Source: Caloranaerobacter ferrireducens (GTDB lineage Bacteria > Bacillota > Clostridia > Tissierellales > Thermohalobacteraceae). Taken from it: 64,000 nt of DNA. A program made the position numbers and the translations under genes. Below the pieces are notes generated by a model. That model had not been told where the DNA came from and made no database searches. It was given only the letters and a program-made list of their open reading frames with translations. The stretch's first letter is position 1. Each line of letters opens with the position of its first letter. Where the stretch lies: assembly GCF_001730685.1 (NCBI RefSeq), contig NZ_MDJR01000007.1, positions 62,001 through 126,000 on the forward strand, given 5' to 3'. Below, piece after piece: positions 47,921-56,038 of this stretch.

Positions 47921-48175
47921 TTATTTTGTTTCAACTTTTGTTAGTGCTGATTTAACATTTACGCCTTTTACTTTTCCAAGCTTTCCTGTCATAGCACTTA
48001 TTTCATCAGAAGTTCCATCAACTATCAGAGAAATCACTGAAATATTTTTTTCTCTATACGGTACTCCCATTCTTCCAATAATAATGTTTGCAAAGTCGTG
48101 GAGTATTGAGTTTACTTTATCTACATTTTCTATATTTTCTATAACAATGCCTACAACGCCTATTCTATTTTTCAT
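47921..48175 (-). CDS. Iron-only hydrogenase system regulator (TM1266 family)
   Basis: 84 residues. NRIGVVGIVIENIENVDKVN, HDFANIIIGRMGVPYREKNI and SVISLIVDGTSDEISAMTGKLG define the small ACT/NikR-like TM1266 family that accompanies hydEFG. Its exact function is unproven. AAGGAGGTG precedes ATG 48175; the frame is open upstream but crosses the terminator. 37 nt upstream of hydG on the minus strand. An intrinsic terminator lies between its leader and its ribosome site. Confidence 0.9.
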   Translation of the reverse strand: MKNRIGVVGIVIENIENVDKVNSILHDFANIIIGRMGVPYREKNISVISLIVDGTSDEISAMTGKLGKVKGVNVKSALTKVETK

Positions 48176-48193
48176 ATTACACCTCCTTACGCT

Positions 48194-48228
48194 AAAAAAA
48201 CCTTCCGTAAAATACGGAAGGTTTTTAC
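48194..48228 (-). terminator. Intrinsic terminator in the leader of the hydrogenase-maturation operon
   Basis: 14-bp stem AAAAACCTTCCGTA / TACGGAAGGTTTTT; read on the minus strand it ends in seven T residues and lies about 6 nt before the AAGGAGG ribosome site of the TM1266-type gene, the arrangement of an attenuator. Confidence 0.82.
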
Positions 48229-48430
48229 ATACACTAGTCAAAAGCCTATCTCTACCATTTATCGTACTAAGAAATGATATATAAACAAATGTCTTTAGGC
48301 ACTATGAAAACGTGTTATGATTCCTTCCCCTTTTACTCGGAAAATCCTCGTAATTAGGTTGGATTTTTAATTATCCACCATGACGGAAAACCATCATAGC
48401 AGAATTATTTGTTACTATTATAACAAATAT
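48229..48430 (-). promoter_or_regulatory. Long 5' leader of the hydrogenase-maturation operon (candidate riboswitch)
   Basis: About 190 nt of non-coding leader transcribed leftward before the intrinsic terminator. Visible on the minus strand are a stem GGTGGAT...ATCCAACC, an ATGATGG...CCGTCAT stem, and an unusually GC-containing run CCGAGTAAAAGGGGAAGG. No T-box, SAM, FMN, TPP, cobalamin or guanidine core was recognised. The architecture (structured leader plus terminator) suggests ligand- or protein-controlled attenuation of hydG expression. Confidence 0.45.
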
Positions 48431-48499
48431 GCAGGTTGTTGTCTATATATTCGAATAATTTAACATACTGTAAAAAATTAACTTAATTACTAAAAGAAC

Positions 48500-48979
48500 T
48501 TATTTAACATTATACATTCCATGACTATTCATATAGTCAAAAAGTTCTTTTCCATGCTGGTGTTCGTCTTGTTGTATATGTTGAAGTGCTTGCCTAATGG
48601 TTGGATTTACACATTCGAATATTACAGTATCATAAGTTCCAGATACATATTTTTCAGTAGATAATAAATCGCTGCATAAAACTTTATCTGCCTGATTATT
48701 CATAGTATTTTGTGGACTAGCTTGTTGTGTTTGACCTCCTTGAGGCATAGGCTGCTGATTTGGTTGTGGATGACTGAGATTAGGCTGCTGACCATTAAGT
48801 ATTTGATTAATGATGTCATAATGATGTTGTTCTTCAGTTGCAATTTTATTAAATAATTGTTTTAATTGTGGATCTTGTGCTTGACTAGCATAATTTTGAT
48901 ATTTTTTTACGCAAGTTTCTTCTTGATTTCTTTGATCTTCTAAAAGCATTCTTTCTTTTTGACTAAGTTGTATTTGCAT
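48500..48979 (-). CDS. Spore coat protein, CotF-like
   Basis: 159 residues. Two ferritin-like helical parts (LSQKERMLLEDQRNQEETC; TEEQHHYDIINQILNG) and (DLLSTEKYVSGTYDTVIFEC; HIQQDEHQHGKELFDYM) are joined by a Gln/Pro-rich linker (about residues 63-95). This is the CotF family organisation in Clostridia, indicating a sporulating organism. AAGGAGGTGA lies 4-5 nt upstream of the ATG. Divergent from the PHP gene. Confidence 0.88.
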   Translation of the reverse strand: MQIQLSQKERMLLEDQRNQEETCVKKYQNYASQAQDPQLKQLFNKIATEEQHHYDIINQILNGQQPNLSHPQPNQQPMPQGGQTQQASPQNTMNNQADKVLCSDLLSTEKYVSGTYDTVIFECVNPTIRQALQHIQQDEHQHGKELFDYMNSHGMYNVK

Positions 48980-49196
48980 TAAATCACCTCCTTGAATTAT
49001 TCTTTACAGCCTATAAAGTTATTATTCATAAATGCTGAGCGTTTAGTTTTCATATTTAATAGTGTGCTTTTGATTAAATTGTTGTAATTAATCACTATAA
49101 ATATTTTTTATTTAAATAAGGTTAATTATAAAAAAAATCAATTTGTAAAAGCAATATGATTACTTTAAAATGTACGTGTTGGAAGGGTGATGCATT

Positions 49197-49841
49197 GTGC
49201 TAATAGATATACATATACATACAAAAGAATATTCGTCTTGTAGTGATATTGATTTAGAAGAGGCTATTGTAAAGGCAAAATCTATTGGGCTTGATGGAAT
49301 TTGTATTACAGATCATGAAAGTAAAGATATAGCTGATAAAGCTATGGAATTGTCTAAGAAACATGATTTTTTAATTATAGTTGGTGTGGAGATTTTAACT
49401 TATGAAGGAGATTTGTTAGTTTTTGGTTTGGAAGAAGTTCCAAAAGAAAAAATGAGTGCAAACGAATTGATTTCATTAGTTTCAAGAGCGGGTGGTATTG
49501 CCATTAGTGCCCATCCTTATAGAGATAATGGAAGAGGTATGGGTGATAATATAAGAAAATTAGATGGGTTATCAGGGATAGAGGTTTTTAATGGTAATAC
49601 AAAATTATTTCAAAATATAAAAGCTTTTGATTTAGCAAAAGAGTTAAGCATCCCTTGTTTAGGAGGTAGTGATGCTCATAGAATTGAAAGAATAGGAAGA
49701 TGTGCTACTTTATTTCCAGATGGAATAAGAGATGAAAAAGATTTAATTGACGCTATTAAACACAGGAAAGTTTCACCTGTGAAATGTGTAGATATAAATA
49801 ATTTTCAAGAAATTAAATGTTTAAAGGAGGCAAGGATGTGA
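49197..49841 (+). CDS. PHP-domain phosphoesterase
   Basis: 214 residues from GTG 49197 (GGAAGGGTGATG upstream). MLIDIHIHTKEYSSCSD, CITDHESK, VGVEILTYEGDLLVFG, ISAHPYRDNG and GGSDAHRIERIG form a complete PHP metal centre of the short TrpH/YcdX-like kind. Such enzymes cleave phosphate esters or nucleotide 3' phosphates. Its stop overlaps the next gene's start region (ATGTGA), so it is translationally coupled to an ABC importer, suggesting the imported substrate is a phosphate ester. Confidence 0.85.
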   Translation: MLIDIHIHTKEYSSCSDIDLEEAIVKAKSIGLDGICITDHESKDIADKAMELSKKHDFLIIVGVEILTYEGDLLVFGLEEVPKEKMSANELISLVSRAGGIAISAHPYRDNGRGMGDNIRKLDGLSGIEVFNGNTKLFQNIKAFDLAKELSIPCLGGSDAHRIERIGRCATLFPDGIRDEKDLIDAIKHRKVSPVKCVDINNFQEIKCLKEARM

Positions 49842-50878
49842 AGAAGAGTTTATCGTTAATTTTAATCATCGTAATGATGTCTTTACTTGTTATTGGTTGT
49901 GGTACTAATAGTGAGAAAGTAACTAATACTGAAGCAAATGTAAGCACAAATTCTCTAAAAGGTACGACTATTAAGGTGTTTGCTGCTTATGGTGGCAAGG
50001 ATCAGATTTTTTCAGAATTTGAAAAGGATACAGGTATAAAAGTTGAGTATTTAGGTATGTCATCAGGTGAAGTTTTAGCACGTATTAGAGCAGAAAAAGG
50101 TAAGCCGTTAGCAGATGTATGGTTTGGCGGTGGAGTAGATAGTTTTATAGCTGCTAAAAACGACGGGTTATTAGAGAAATATGTATCTAAAGAAGCGGAA
50201 AAGATTCCTGTTCAATTTAAGGATAAAGATGGATATTGGACTGGAGTTTCTTTAGTAACTGTTAACTTTATAGTTAATGAACAAATAAGTAAAGAAAAAG
50301 GTATTGAAATACCTCAAAAATGGACGGACTTACTAAAACCTGAATTCAAAGATGAGGTATTAATGTCTAATCCATCAATATCAGGTACAGCCTATACTAT
50401 ATTAAGCGGTATTTTACAAACAATGGGTAAAGAAGAAGGCTGGGCATTTTTAGAAGAGTTGAATAAAAACATACCGTATTATGCAAAGAGAGGTAGTGAA
50501 CCTCCAAAGAAAGCAGCTTTAGGAGAAGTTATAGTTGGATTAGCTCCTGATACAGGTGAAAAGCTAAAAGCAGAGGGATATCCAATTGTATCAGTGTTTC
50601 CTAAGGATGGAACTCCATGGTGGCCATCCCCAGTAGCTATATTAAAAGGAGCTGAAAACTTAGAAGGAGCTAAGGCTTTTGTAGATTGGTGTTTATCTGA
50701 GAAGGGTCAAAGAGTATTAAGAGATAATTGTCCTAGGGTACCTACAAGAGAAGGTATAGAGTTACCTGAAGTATTGAAAGGAATTAAAGATGCTAAATTA
50801 ATGAATATAGATTTTGAAGTTGCTGGAAAAGAGAGGGATTCTATTGTTGAAGAATGGAAACAAAGATTTGGCAACTAG
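49838..50878 (+). CDS. ABC transporter substrate-binding lipoprotein, Fbp/Afu type
   Basis: 346 residues from GTG 49838 (AAAGGAGG at 7 nt). Signal with lipobox LVIGC (Cys21). Mature part is an extracellular solute-binding family 1 protein of the iron/2-aminoethylphosphonate/hexose-phosphate group: IKVFAAYGGKDQIFSEFEKD, ADVWFGGGVDSFIAAKNDG and GLAPDTGEKLKAEGYPI. The family includes Fe3+ binders (FbpA/AfuA) and organophosphate binders; tyrosine iron ligands could not be assigned by eye, and the coupled PHP gene favours an organophosphate. Confidence 0.85.
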   Translation: MKKSLSLILIIVMMSLLVIGCGTNSEKVTNTEANVSTNSLKGTTIKVFAAYGGKDQIFSEFEKDTGIKVEYLGMSSGEVLARIRAEKGKPLADVWFGGGVDSFIAAKNDGLLEKYVSKEAEKIPVQFKDKDGYWTGVSLVTVNFIVNEQISKEKGIEIPQKWTDLLKPEFKDEVLMSNPSISGTAYTILSGILQTMGKEEGWAFLEELNKNIPYYAKRGSEPPKKAALGEVIVGLAPDTGEKLKAEGYPIVSVFPKDGTPWWPSPVAILKGAENLEGAKAFVDWCLSEKGQRVLRDNCPRVPTREGIELPEVLKGIKDAKLMNIDFEVAGKERDSIVEEWKQRFGN

Positions 50879-52580
50879 ATATTCTGGGGTATCTAAATTA
50901 GATACCCCATTTCATAATTTTTTAAGAATATCTATTTATCTACTCGTAATTGGTGGACTATTAATTTTTATACTTTGGCCTATAGTAGCTGTATTATTTG
51001 AAAGTGTTTATTATAATGGAATATTGGATTTTAGCAATTATAAACAGATATTTACAGAAAATAGGCAGTTATTAATTAATAGTTTGTTTATTGCGTTACT
51101 TTCGACTTCACTTGCCGTATTTTTAGGTTTATGTATAGCTTTATTTATAACACATTCAAATAATAGAGGGAAAAGAGTAGTTTTTTCTATATTGCTATTG
51201 ACGATGATTTCGCCACCATTTGTTTCTTCATTAGCATATATAATGCTATTTGGCAAAAGAGGTATAATAACTTATAAATTACTTGGTTTATCTATAAATC
51301 CATATGGATGGCATGGTATTGTATTGATGCAGTCCATAGGGTTTACCTCTTTAGCGGCTTTACTGCTTATCGGTGTTTTAAGAGGGATTGATAGAAGTCT
51401 TGAACAAGCATCAATGGATTTGGGAGCTAGTAGTTTTCAAACATTAATTAAAGTAACTATACCATTAGCTAAGCCAGGAATTATAGCTGCTATATTGCTT
51501 GTTTTTATAAGGTCTCTTTCTGATTTTGGCACACCGATTATCATTGGAGGAGGATTTAGTGTATTAGCAACAGAGGCATATTTAAATGTTATTGGGCTTT
51601 ATAATATGCCAAAGGCTGCTGCTATGAGTACATTACTTCTTTTACCTGCGTTAGTAATATTTATTGTTTATCGTTTTATTATGGGTAAGTCACAGTTTTT
51701 TTCAACAAAAACTGTTAGTGTGGGAGATCGTGAGATAAAATTATCTAGATGGATTAATATTTTTTTAGCAGTAATTACTTGGTCTTTTGTAATACTAATG
51801 GTATTAAAATATTTAACTATTTTTTATGGTGCTTTTGCTAAGACTTGGAGAGTAGATTTTTCTCTAAGTTTAAGACACGTGAAGGCGCTTAATATTAGAA
51901 AACTAAATAGTTTTATTCGCAGTCTTAAATATTCTCTGATTGCTGGGTTTTTAGGTAGTGTTGTAGGAATACTTATATCATATATTACAGAAAGAAAAAA
52001 GATTATTGGATGGCAGGCGTTAGATTTTATTGCAACATTACCATTTATGATACCAGGTACTTTTTTTGGTATAGGTTATATACTAGCTTTTCATGATTAT
52101 CCTTTAGCTTTTACAGGAACAGCATTTATCGTTGTAGTCAATTGTATTTTTCGCCAGCTACCTATAGGGACAAAAGCTGGAACAGCGGTTTTAAGTCAGT
52201 TAAATCCCGAATTGGAATACAGCGCAATGGATTTAGGTGCACAAGAACTTCATGTTCTTAAAGATATTATTATGCCAGCTGTTAAGCCTGCATTTTTAGT
52301 AAGTTTTATAAATATTTTTACAGCAACAATGACGACAATTGGGTCTATTATTTTTCTTGTTTCACCTGAGTCTAAAGTTGCAACTGTAGAGATGTTTGAT
52401 GCTATTAAGAATGGAGACATTGGACTTGGAGCTGTTTTTTCTAATTTGATTATTATTTCTGTATTAATAATAAATATTAGCTTTTCTTGGTTGGTTTTAA
52501 AGAAAAAGAAAAATACTTACAGTAGTAATGGGGGGACGGGGTATGTATCTACAATTGAGACAATTAACCAAAGAGTTTGA
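50844..52580 (+). CDS. ABC transporter permease, fused double domain (FbpB type)
   Basis: 578 residues with about twelve transmembrane helices in two repeated halves, each with an EAA loop: LEQASMDLGASSFQTLIKVTIP (split around 195-215) and LEYSAMDLGAQELHVLKDIIMP (about 470-490). Fused permeases are typical of Fbp/Afu importers. The best start is TTG 50844 with AGAGAGGG 6 nt upstream, so it overlaps the binding-protein gene by 35 nt. A 12-bp hairpin lies inside its early codons. Ends inside the ATPase gene's start region. Confidence 0.88.
   Translation: MLKNGNKDLATRYSGVSKLDTPFHNFLRISIYLLVIGGLLIFILWPIVAVLFESVYYNGILDFSNYKQIFTENRQLLINSLFIALLSTSLAVFLGLCIALFITHSNNRGKRVVFSILLLTMISPPFVSSLAYIMLFGKRGIITYKLLGLSINPYGWHGIVLMQSIGFTSLAALLLIGVLRGIDRSLEQASMDLGASSFQTLIKVTIPLAKPGIIAAILLVFIRSLSDFGTPIIIGGGFSVLATEAYLNVIGLYNMPKAAAMSTLLLLPALVIFIVYRFIMGKSQFFSTKTVSVGDREIKLSRWINIFLAVITWSFVILMVLKYLTIFYGAFAKTWRVDFSLSLRHVKALNIRKLNSFIRSLKYSLIAGFLGSVVGILISYITERKKIIGWQALDFIATLPFMIPGTFFGIGYILAFHDYPLAFTGTAFIVVVNCIFRQLPIGTKAGTAVLSQLNPELEYSAMDLGAQELHVLKDIIMPAVKPAFLVSFINIFTATMTTIGSIIFLVSPESKVATVEMFDAIKNGDIGLGAVFSNLIIISVLIINISFSWLVLKKKKNTYSSNGGTGYVSTIETINQRV
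50885..50909 (+). other. Hairpin just after the binding-protein stop codon
   Basis: TGGGGTATCTAA-a-TTAGATACCCCA, a perfect 12-bp stem 6 nt after the stop of the lipoprotein gene and inside the permease's codons 14-22, followed by a T-rich stretch. Likely a partial terminator or mRNA 3' stabiliser that gives more binding protein than permease. Confidence 0.65.
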
Positions 52581-53499
52581 TTCAATTTATGCTGTTAAAG
52601 ATTTAGATTTAGACATTAATAAGGGAGAACTAGTTTCAATATTAGGACCTAGTGGGTGTGGAAAAACCACGACGTTAAAGATGATAGGTGGTTTTTTGAC
52701 TCCTACTAGAGGTTCAATAATTCTTGATGATGTAGATATAACTAACTATCCTCCCAATAAAAGACCTACTTCAACTGTATTTCAAAGCTATGCTCTTTTT
52801 CCGCACATGAATGTGATTCAGAATGTAATATATGGTTTGAAATATAAAGGGATTGGCAAAAAGGAAGCTTTAGCAAAAGGAGAAAATATGCTTGAAATAG
52901 TAGGGCTAAAACATTATAGCCATAAAGATATTTCACAATTAAGTGGAGGAGAGCAACAAAGAGTTGCTTTAGCAAGAGCTCTTATTATGAATCCTAAAGT
53001 CTTATTATTAGATGAACCATTGAGTAATTTAGATGCAAAATTGAGGATTAAAATGAGGAATGAAATTAAGAATATACAGTCTCATTTAGGTATTACCATG
53101 CTGTATGTAACCCATGATCAAGAAGAGGCTCTCAGTATTTCAGATAGAATTGTAGTTATGAATAAAGGAAAAGTAGAACAAGTAGGAACACCAAAAGAAA
53201 TTTACTGTCATCCTAAAAGTCAATTTGTAGCTGATTTTATAGGAAGGATTAATATAATAGAAGTTGAAAATGGAGAGAAAATTATAGTGCGGCCAGAGAA
53301 TGTTAAGCTTTCTGAGTTAAGTGGAAAATATCAAGGATTAGTATTGCAGAAACAGTTTATGGGTGCATTTGTAACGTATTATGTAAAAGTTGAAAATAGT
53401 GTTATACAAGCCGATGTTTTAAGTAATGATGATAAAGAGTGGCTTGTAGGAGAAAGTGTATATTTATCGTTTTCAGATGATGCAGTAATAAAAATATAG
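52543..53499 (+). CDS. ABC transporter ATPase (FbpC/PotA type)
   Basis: 318 residues from ATG 52543. Walker A GPSGCGKTT (about 35-43), Q-loop FQSYALFPHMNV, signature LSGGEQQRVALARAL, Walker B LLLDEPLSNLDAKLR, switch His in YVTHDQEEAL, and a C-terminal TOBE domain (about 235-318). Powers the importer encoded upstream, with which it overlaps. Ends in a convergent terminator. Confidence 0.92.
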   Translation: MYLQLRQLTKEFDSIYAVKDLDLDINKGELVSILGPSGCGKTTTLKMIGGFLTPTRGSIILDDVDITNYPPNKRPTSTVFQSYALFPHMNVIQNVIYGLKYKGIGKKEALAKGENMLEIVGLKHYSHKDISQLSGGEQQRVALARALIMNPKVLLLDEPLSNLDAKLRIKMRNEIKNIQSHLGITMLYVTHDQEEALSISDRIVVMNKGKVEQVGTPKEIYCHPKSQFVADFIGRINIIEVENGEKIIVRPENVKLSELSGKYQGLVLQKQFMGAFVTYYVKVENSVIQADVLSNDDKEWLVGESVYLSFSDDAVIKI

Positions 53500-53530
53500 C
53501 CCGACATAGTCAGGCTATATTTTGTTTTTC
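53491..53530. terminator. Bidirectional terminator
   Basis: AAAATATAGCC / GGCTATATTTT stem between the convergent ATPase and mccB genes, overlapping both stop codons. Confidence 0.85.
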
Positions 53531-54651
53531 TTAGAAGTTATATCTAAATCATTAATAATATCTTCAACGTCTTCAATACCTACTGAAAGTCTAACTAATG
53601 TATCAGTTATACCTAGCTTAGCCCTAATTTCTGCTGGAATTGAAGCATGAGTCATTTTGGCAGGAACAGAAATTAAGCTTTCAACTCCACCAAGACTTTC
53701 TGCTAGTGTAATAACTTCTAAATTTGATAGTAGTTTATTTAGATATTCTTCATTAATAACTTCGAATGAAATCATTCCACCAAATTTTTTCATTTGCATG
53801 AGTTTATTTTCATTTACTTCAATACCTGGATAATATATTTTCTTAACCCATTCTTGTTCTTTAAGCCACTTAACTATTTTTTCGGCATTTTCACAGTGTC
53901 TATCCATACGTACATGTAGTGTTTTAATACCTTTAATTAAAAGCCAACTATCAAATGGTCCAAGTATTGCGCCTACTGAATTTTGAATAAAATGCATTTT
54001 ATTGCCAAGTTCTTCGTTATTTACGATAACTAAACCTGCAACTAAGTCACTATGACCGCCTAGATATTTTGTAGCACTGTGAATTACAATATCTGCTCCT
54101 AGCTTAATAGGTTTTTGCAGGTATGGAGTCATAAAAGTATTATCAACAATAAGGAGCAAATTATTTTCTTTCGCTATTTTAGAAACTTGTTTAATATCTG
54201 TTAATTTCATTAGAGGGTTTGTAGGTGTTTCAATATAGATAGCTTTTGTGTTTTCTCTTATATATTTGGACATATTGTCTATATCACTAGTGTTAATGAA
54301 ATCATATTCTAAACCAAAATTTTTAAAGACTTTATCTACAACTCTAAACGTTCCTCCATAAACATCGTCACTTAAAATTATATGGTCACCTGATTTAAAT
54401 AACATTAAAACTGAAGATATAGCTGCCATACCAGAACTAAATGCAAAACCTCTAAAACCACCTTCTAAATCTGAAATTAATTTTTCTAAAGCTTCACGTG
54501 TTGGATTACCTGTTCTTGAGTACTCATATCCACTGTGCTGCCCAACTTTTTTTTGACGATACGTTGAAGTTTGATAAATAGGAACAGTAACCGCTCCTGT
54601 TTTTTCATCTCCATCTATACCACCATGAATTACAAGTGAGTTAAACTTCAT
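53515..54651 (-). CDS. mccB: Cystathionine gamma-lyase / homocysteine gamma-lyase
   Basis: 378 residues of the Cys/Met-metabolism PLP family. YEYSRTGNPTREALE, FSSGMAAISSVLML, VDNTFMTPYLQKP, the PLP lysine in IHSATKYLGGHSDLVAG and SLGGVESLISVPAKMTHA. Specificity (gamma versus beta) cannot be settled by eye; the luxS neighbour supports gamma-lyase/desulfhydrase acting on cystathionine or homocysteine. AAAGGAGG before ATG 54651 sets the start; the frame opens earlier inside luxS. Confidence 0.88.
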   Translation of the reverse strand: MKFNSLVIHGGIDGDEKTGAVTVPIYQTSTYRQKKVGQHSGYEYSRTGNPTREALEKLISDLEGGFRGFAFSSGMAAISSVLMLFKSGDHIILSDDVYGGTFRVVDKVFKNFGLEYDFINTSDIDNMSKYIRENTKAIYIETPTNPLMKLTDIKQVSKIAKENNLLLIVDNTFMTPYLQKPIKLGADIVIHSATKYLGGHSDLVAGLVIVNNEELGNKMHFIQNSVGAILGPFDSWLLIKGIKTLHVRMDRHCENAEKIVKWLKEQEWVKKIYYPGIEVNENKLMQMKKFGGMISFEVINEEYLNKLLSNLEVITLAESLGGVESLISVPAKMTHASIPAEIRAKLGITDTLVRLSVGIEDVEDIINDLDITSKKNKI

Positions 54652-54652
54652 T

Positions 54653-55114
54653 TTATTCCTCCTTTTCATACTTTTCTTTAAGGCCATTTAATACTTTCTT
54701 AGAATATTCTTTAGCTCCAAATAAAGACATATCTCTATAATTCCCACATTGTACTGGATTTACTGCTGGAATTTCTTTAGCTAATAGAATTTTTTCTAAA
54801 GACTTTATAAGTGCGTGTGCCACATCATTTTCACTTATTTCACTTACTATTATTAGATAAAAACCTGTTCTACATCCCATAGGAGATATGTCTACAACAT
54901 TATCGAGTTCTTCTCTAATAAAACCTGCTAATAAGTGTTCTATCGCATGAACAGCTCCAGTAGGTATTGCTTCAACATTAGGCTGTGTAAATCTTAAATC
55001 AAACTTTGAAATACTATCTCCTTTAGGTGTTGTAATAACTCCACATTTTCTTACATATGGAGCTTTTACTTTAGTATGGTCTAACTTAAAGCTTTCAACA
55101 ATTATATTTTCCAT
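54653..55114 (-). CDS. luxS: S-ribosylhomocysteine lyase
   Basis: 153 residues. The iron-binding HxxEH (His56, Glu59, His60 in GAVHAIEHLLAGF), MGCRTGFYL and NPVQCGNYRDM are complete. Cleaves S-ribosylhomocysteine to homocysteine and DPD, the AI-2 precursor. Starts at ATG 55114 after AGGAGG; it is 2 nt upstream of mccB's start and 2 nt downstream of the methyltransferase stop, one tight operon. Confidence 0.96.
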   Translation of the reverse strand: MENIIVESFKLDHTKVKAPYVRKCGVITTPKGDSISKFDLRFTQPNVEAIPTGAVHAIEHLLAGFIREELDNVVDISPMGCRTGFYLIIVSEISENDVAHALIKSLEKILLAKEIPAVNPVQCGNYRDMSLFGAKEYSKKVLNGLKEKYEKEE

Positions 55115-55116
55115 AT

Positions 55117-55764
55117 TTAATAACCTCCTTTTACAGCAGATATTACCCATACGTATTTGTTCATCTTTTTTAATGAATACGAGTAATTTAATTCTTTAAA
55201 TAGAACACATAAGTCATCTAATAACTCGTAATATTCAGTTTTTAAGTCATTAAGAAGATTAAAGCATTTATTTGATTCTACATATTTAAACAAGTTTTCT
55301 TTGTATTCAATAGATTCAAACATAGTATCGGCAATTACTATCTTTCCATTATTATTCAATTTTTTATCAAGATATTCTAAAGCCTTCTTCTTTTCATCAT
55401 AAGTTAAATGATGAAAAGCATATGAAGTAACTATTGCATCTATTTTTTTATCTATAGGTATTGATAAAAAATGTCCATCTAAGATATCTACATTGGGTAA
55501 TTTTTCTTTAGCTATTTTTCTCATTTCTTTAGATGGTTCAATTCCAACTATATTTAATTTTTTTTCATAAAGCACTTTAGTTAAATTTCCTGTTCCCACA
55601 CCTATTTCAACGATTATACCGTTTTTATCTGCAATTTCATCTGATATATATTTAAGAATATCTTCATAGTTTTCGAAGACTTCTACATATTCATTATCAG
55701 TACCGTATACAGTTTCATCGTAAGATTTAGCCCATTCATCAAATAATTTATTAAAATCAGGCAT
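55117..55764 (-). CDS. Class I SAM-dependent methyltransferase, YrrT-like
   Basis: 215 residues. Motif I VEIGVGTGNLTKVLYE (about 50-65), the acidic motif II GIEPSKEM, SYAFHHLTYDEKK. Begins with FNKLFDEWAKSYDETVYG, as in B. subtilis YrrT, which sits with mtnN, mccA and mccB. Substrate unknown. AGAGGAGG-like ribosome site upstream. It is the first gene of a methyltransferase-luxS-mccB unit that recycles the product of SAM-dependent methylation; mtnN is missing here. Confidence 0.85.
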   Translation of the reverse strand: MPDFNKLFDEWAKSYDETVYGTDNEYVEVFENYEDILKYISDEIADKNGIIVEIGVGTGNLTKVLYEKKLNIVGIEPSKEMRKIAKEKLPNVDILDGHFLSIPIDKKIDAIVTSYAFHHLTYDEKKKALEYLDKKLNNNGKIVIADTMFESIEYKENLFKYVESNKCFNLLNDLKTEYYELLDDLCVLFKELNYSYSLKKMNKYVWVISAVKGGY

Positions 55765-56038
55765 TTTTGACCTCCTCTCAGATCAGAAATTAAAATATTA
55801 AGATATTTTTCGGTTTGATTAATATTATAACATAAATACATAAAAACATATAGGAATAGTAGGAATTAGTTTATCATATTTTTTCATCAGTTTCAACACT
55901 AAACCAAATTTTACCTATTGATAAATATTATATTTTTAAAAATAGTTATAGAAAAAAACTATTAGATATTAATGCTTTTTAAAAATATAATAAATATGAA
56001 AAATCCGACTAAATTGATAGGGGAAGGTGGAATAACAA

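Noticed and set aside
48229-48430. T-box (tyrosine) leader before the hydrogenase regulator and hydG
   Set aside because: The T-box sequence needed to bind the tRNA end (AGGGTGGNACCGCG-like) is absent, although the terminator arrangement is similar.
55765-56038. SAM (S-box) riboswitch before the methyltransferase-luxS-mccB operon
   Set aside because: The minus-strand leader has none of the S-box conserved segments and is too AT-rich and short on structure.
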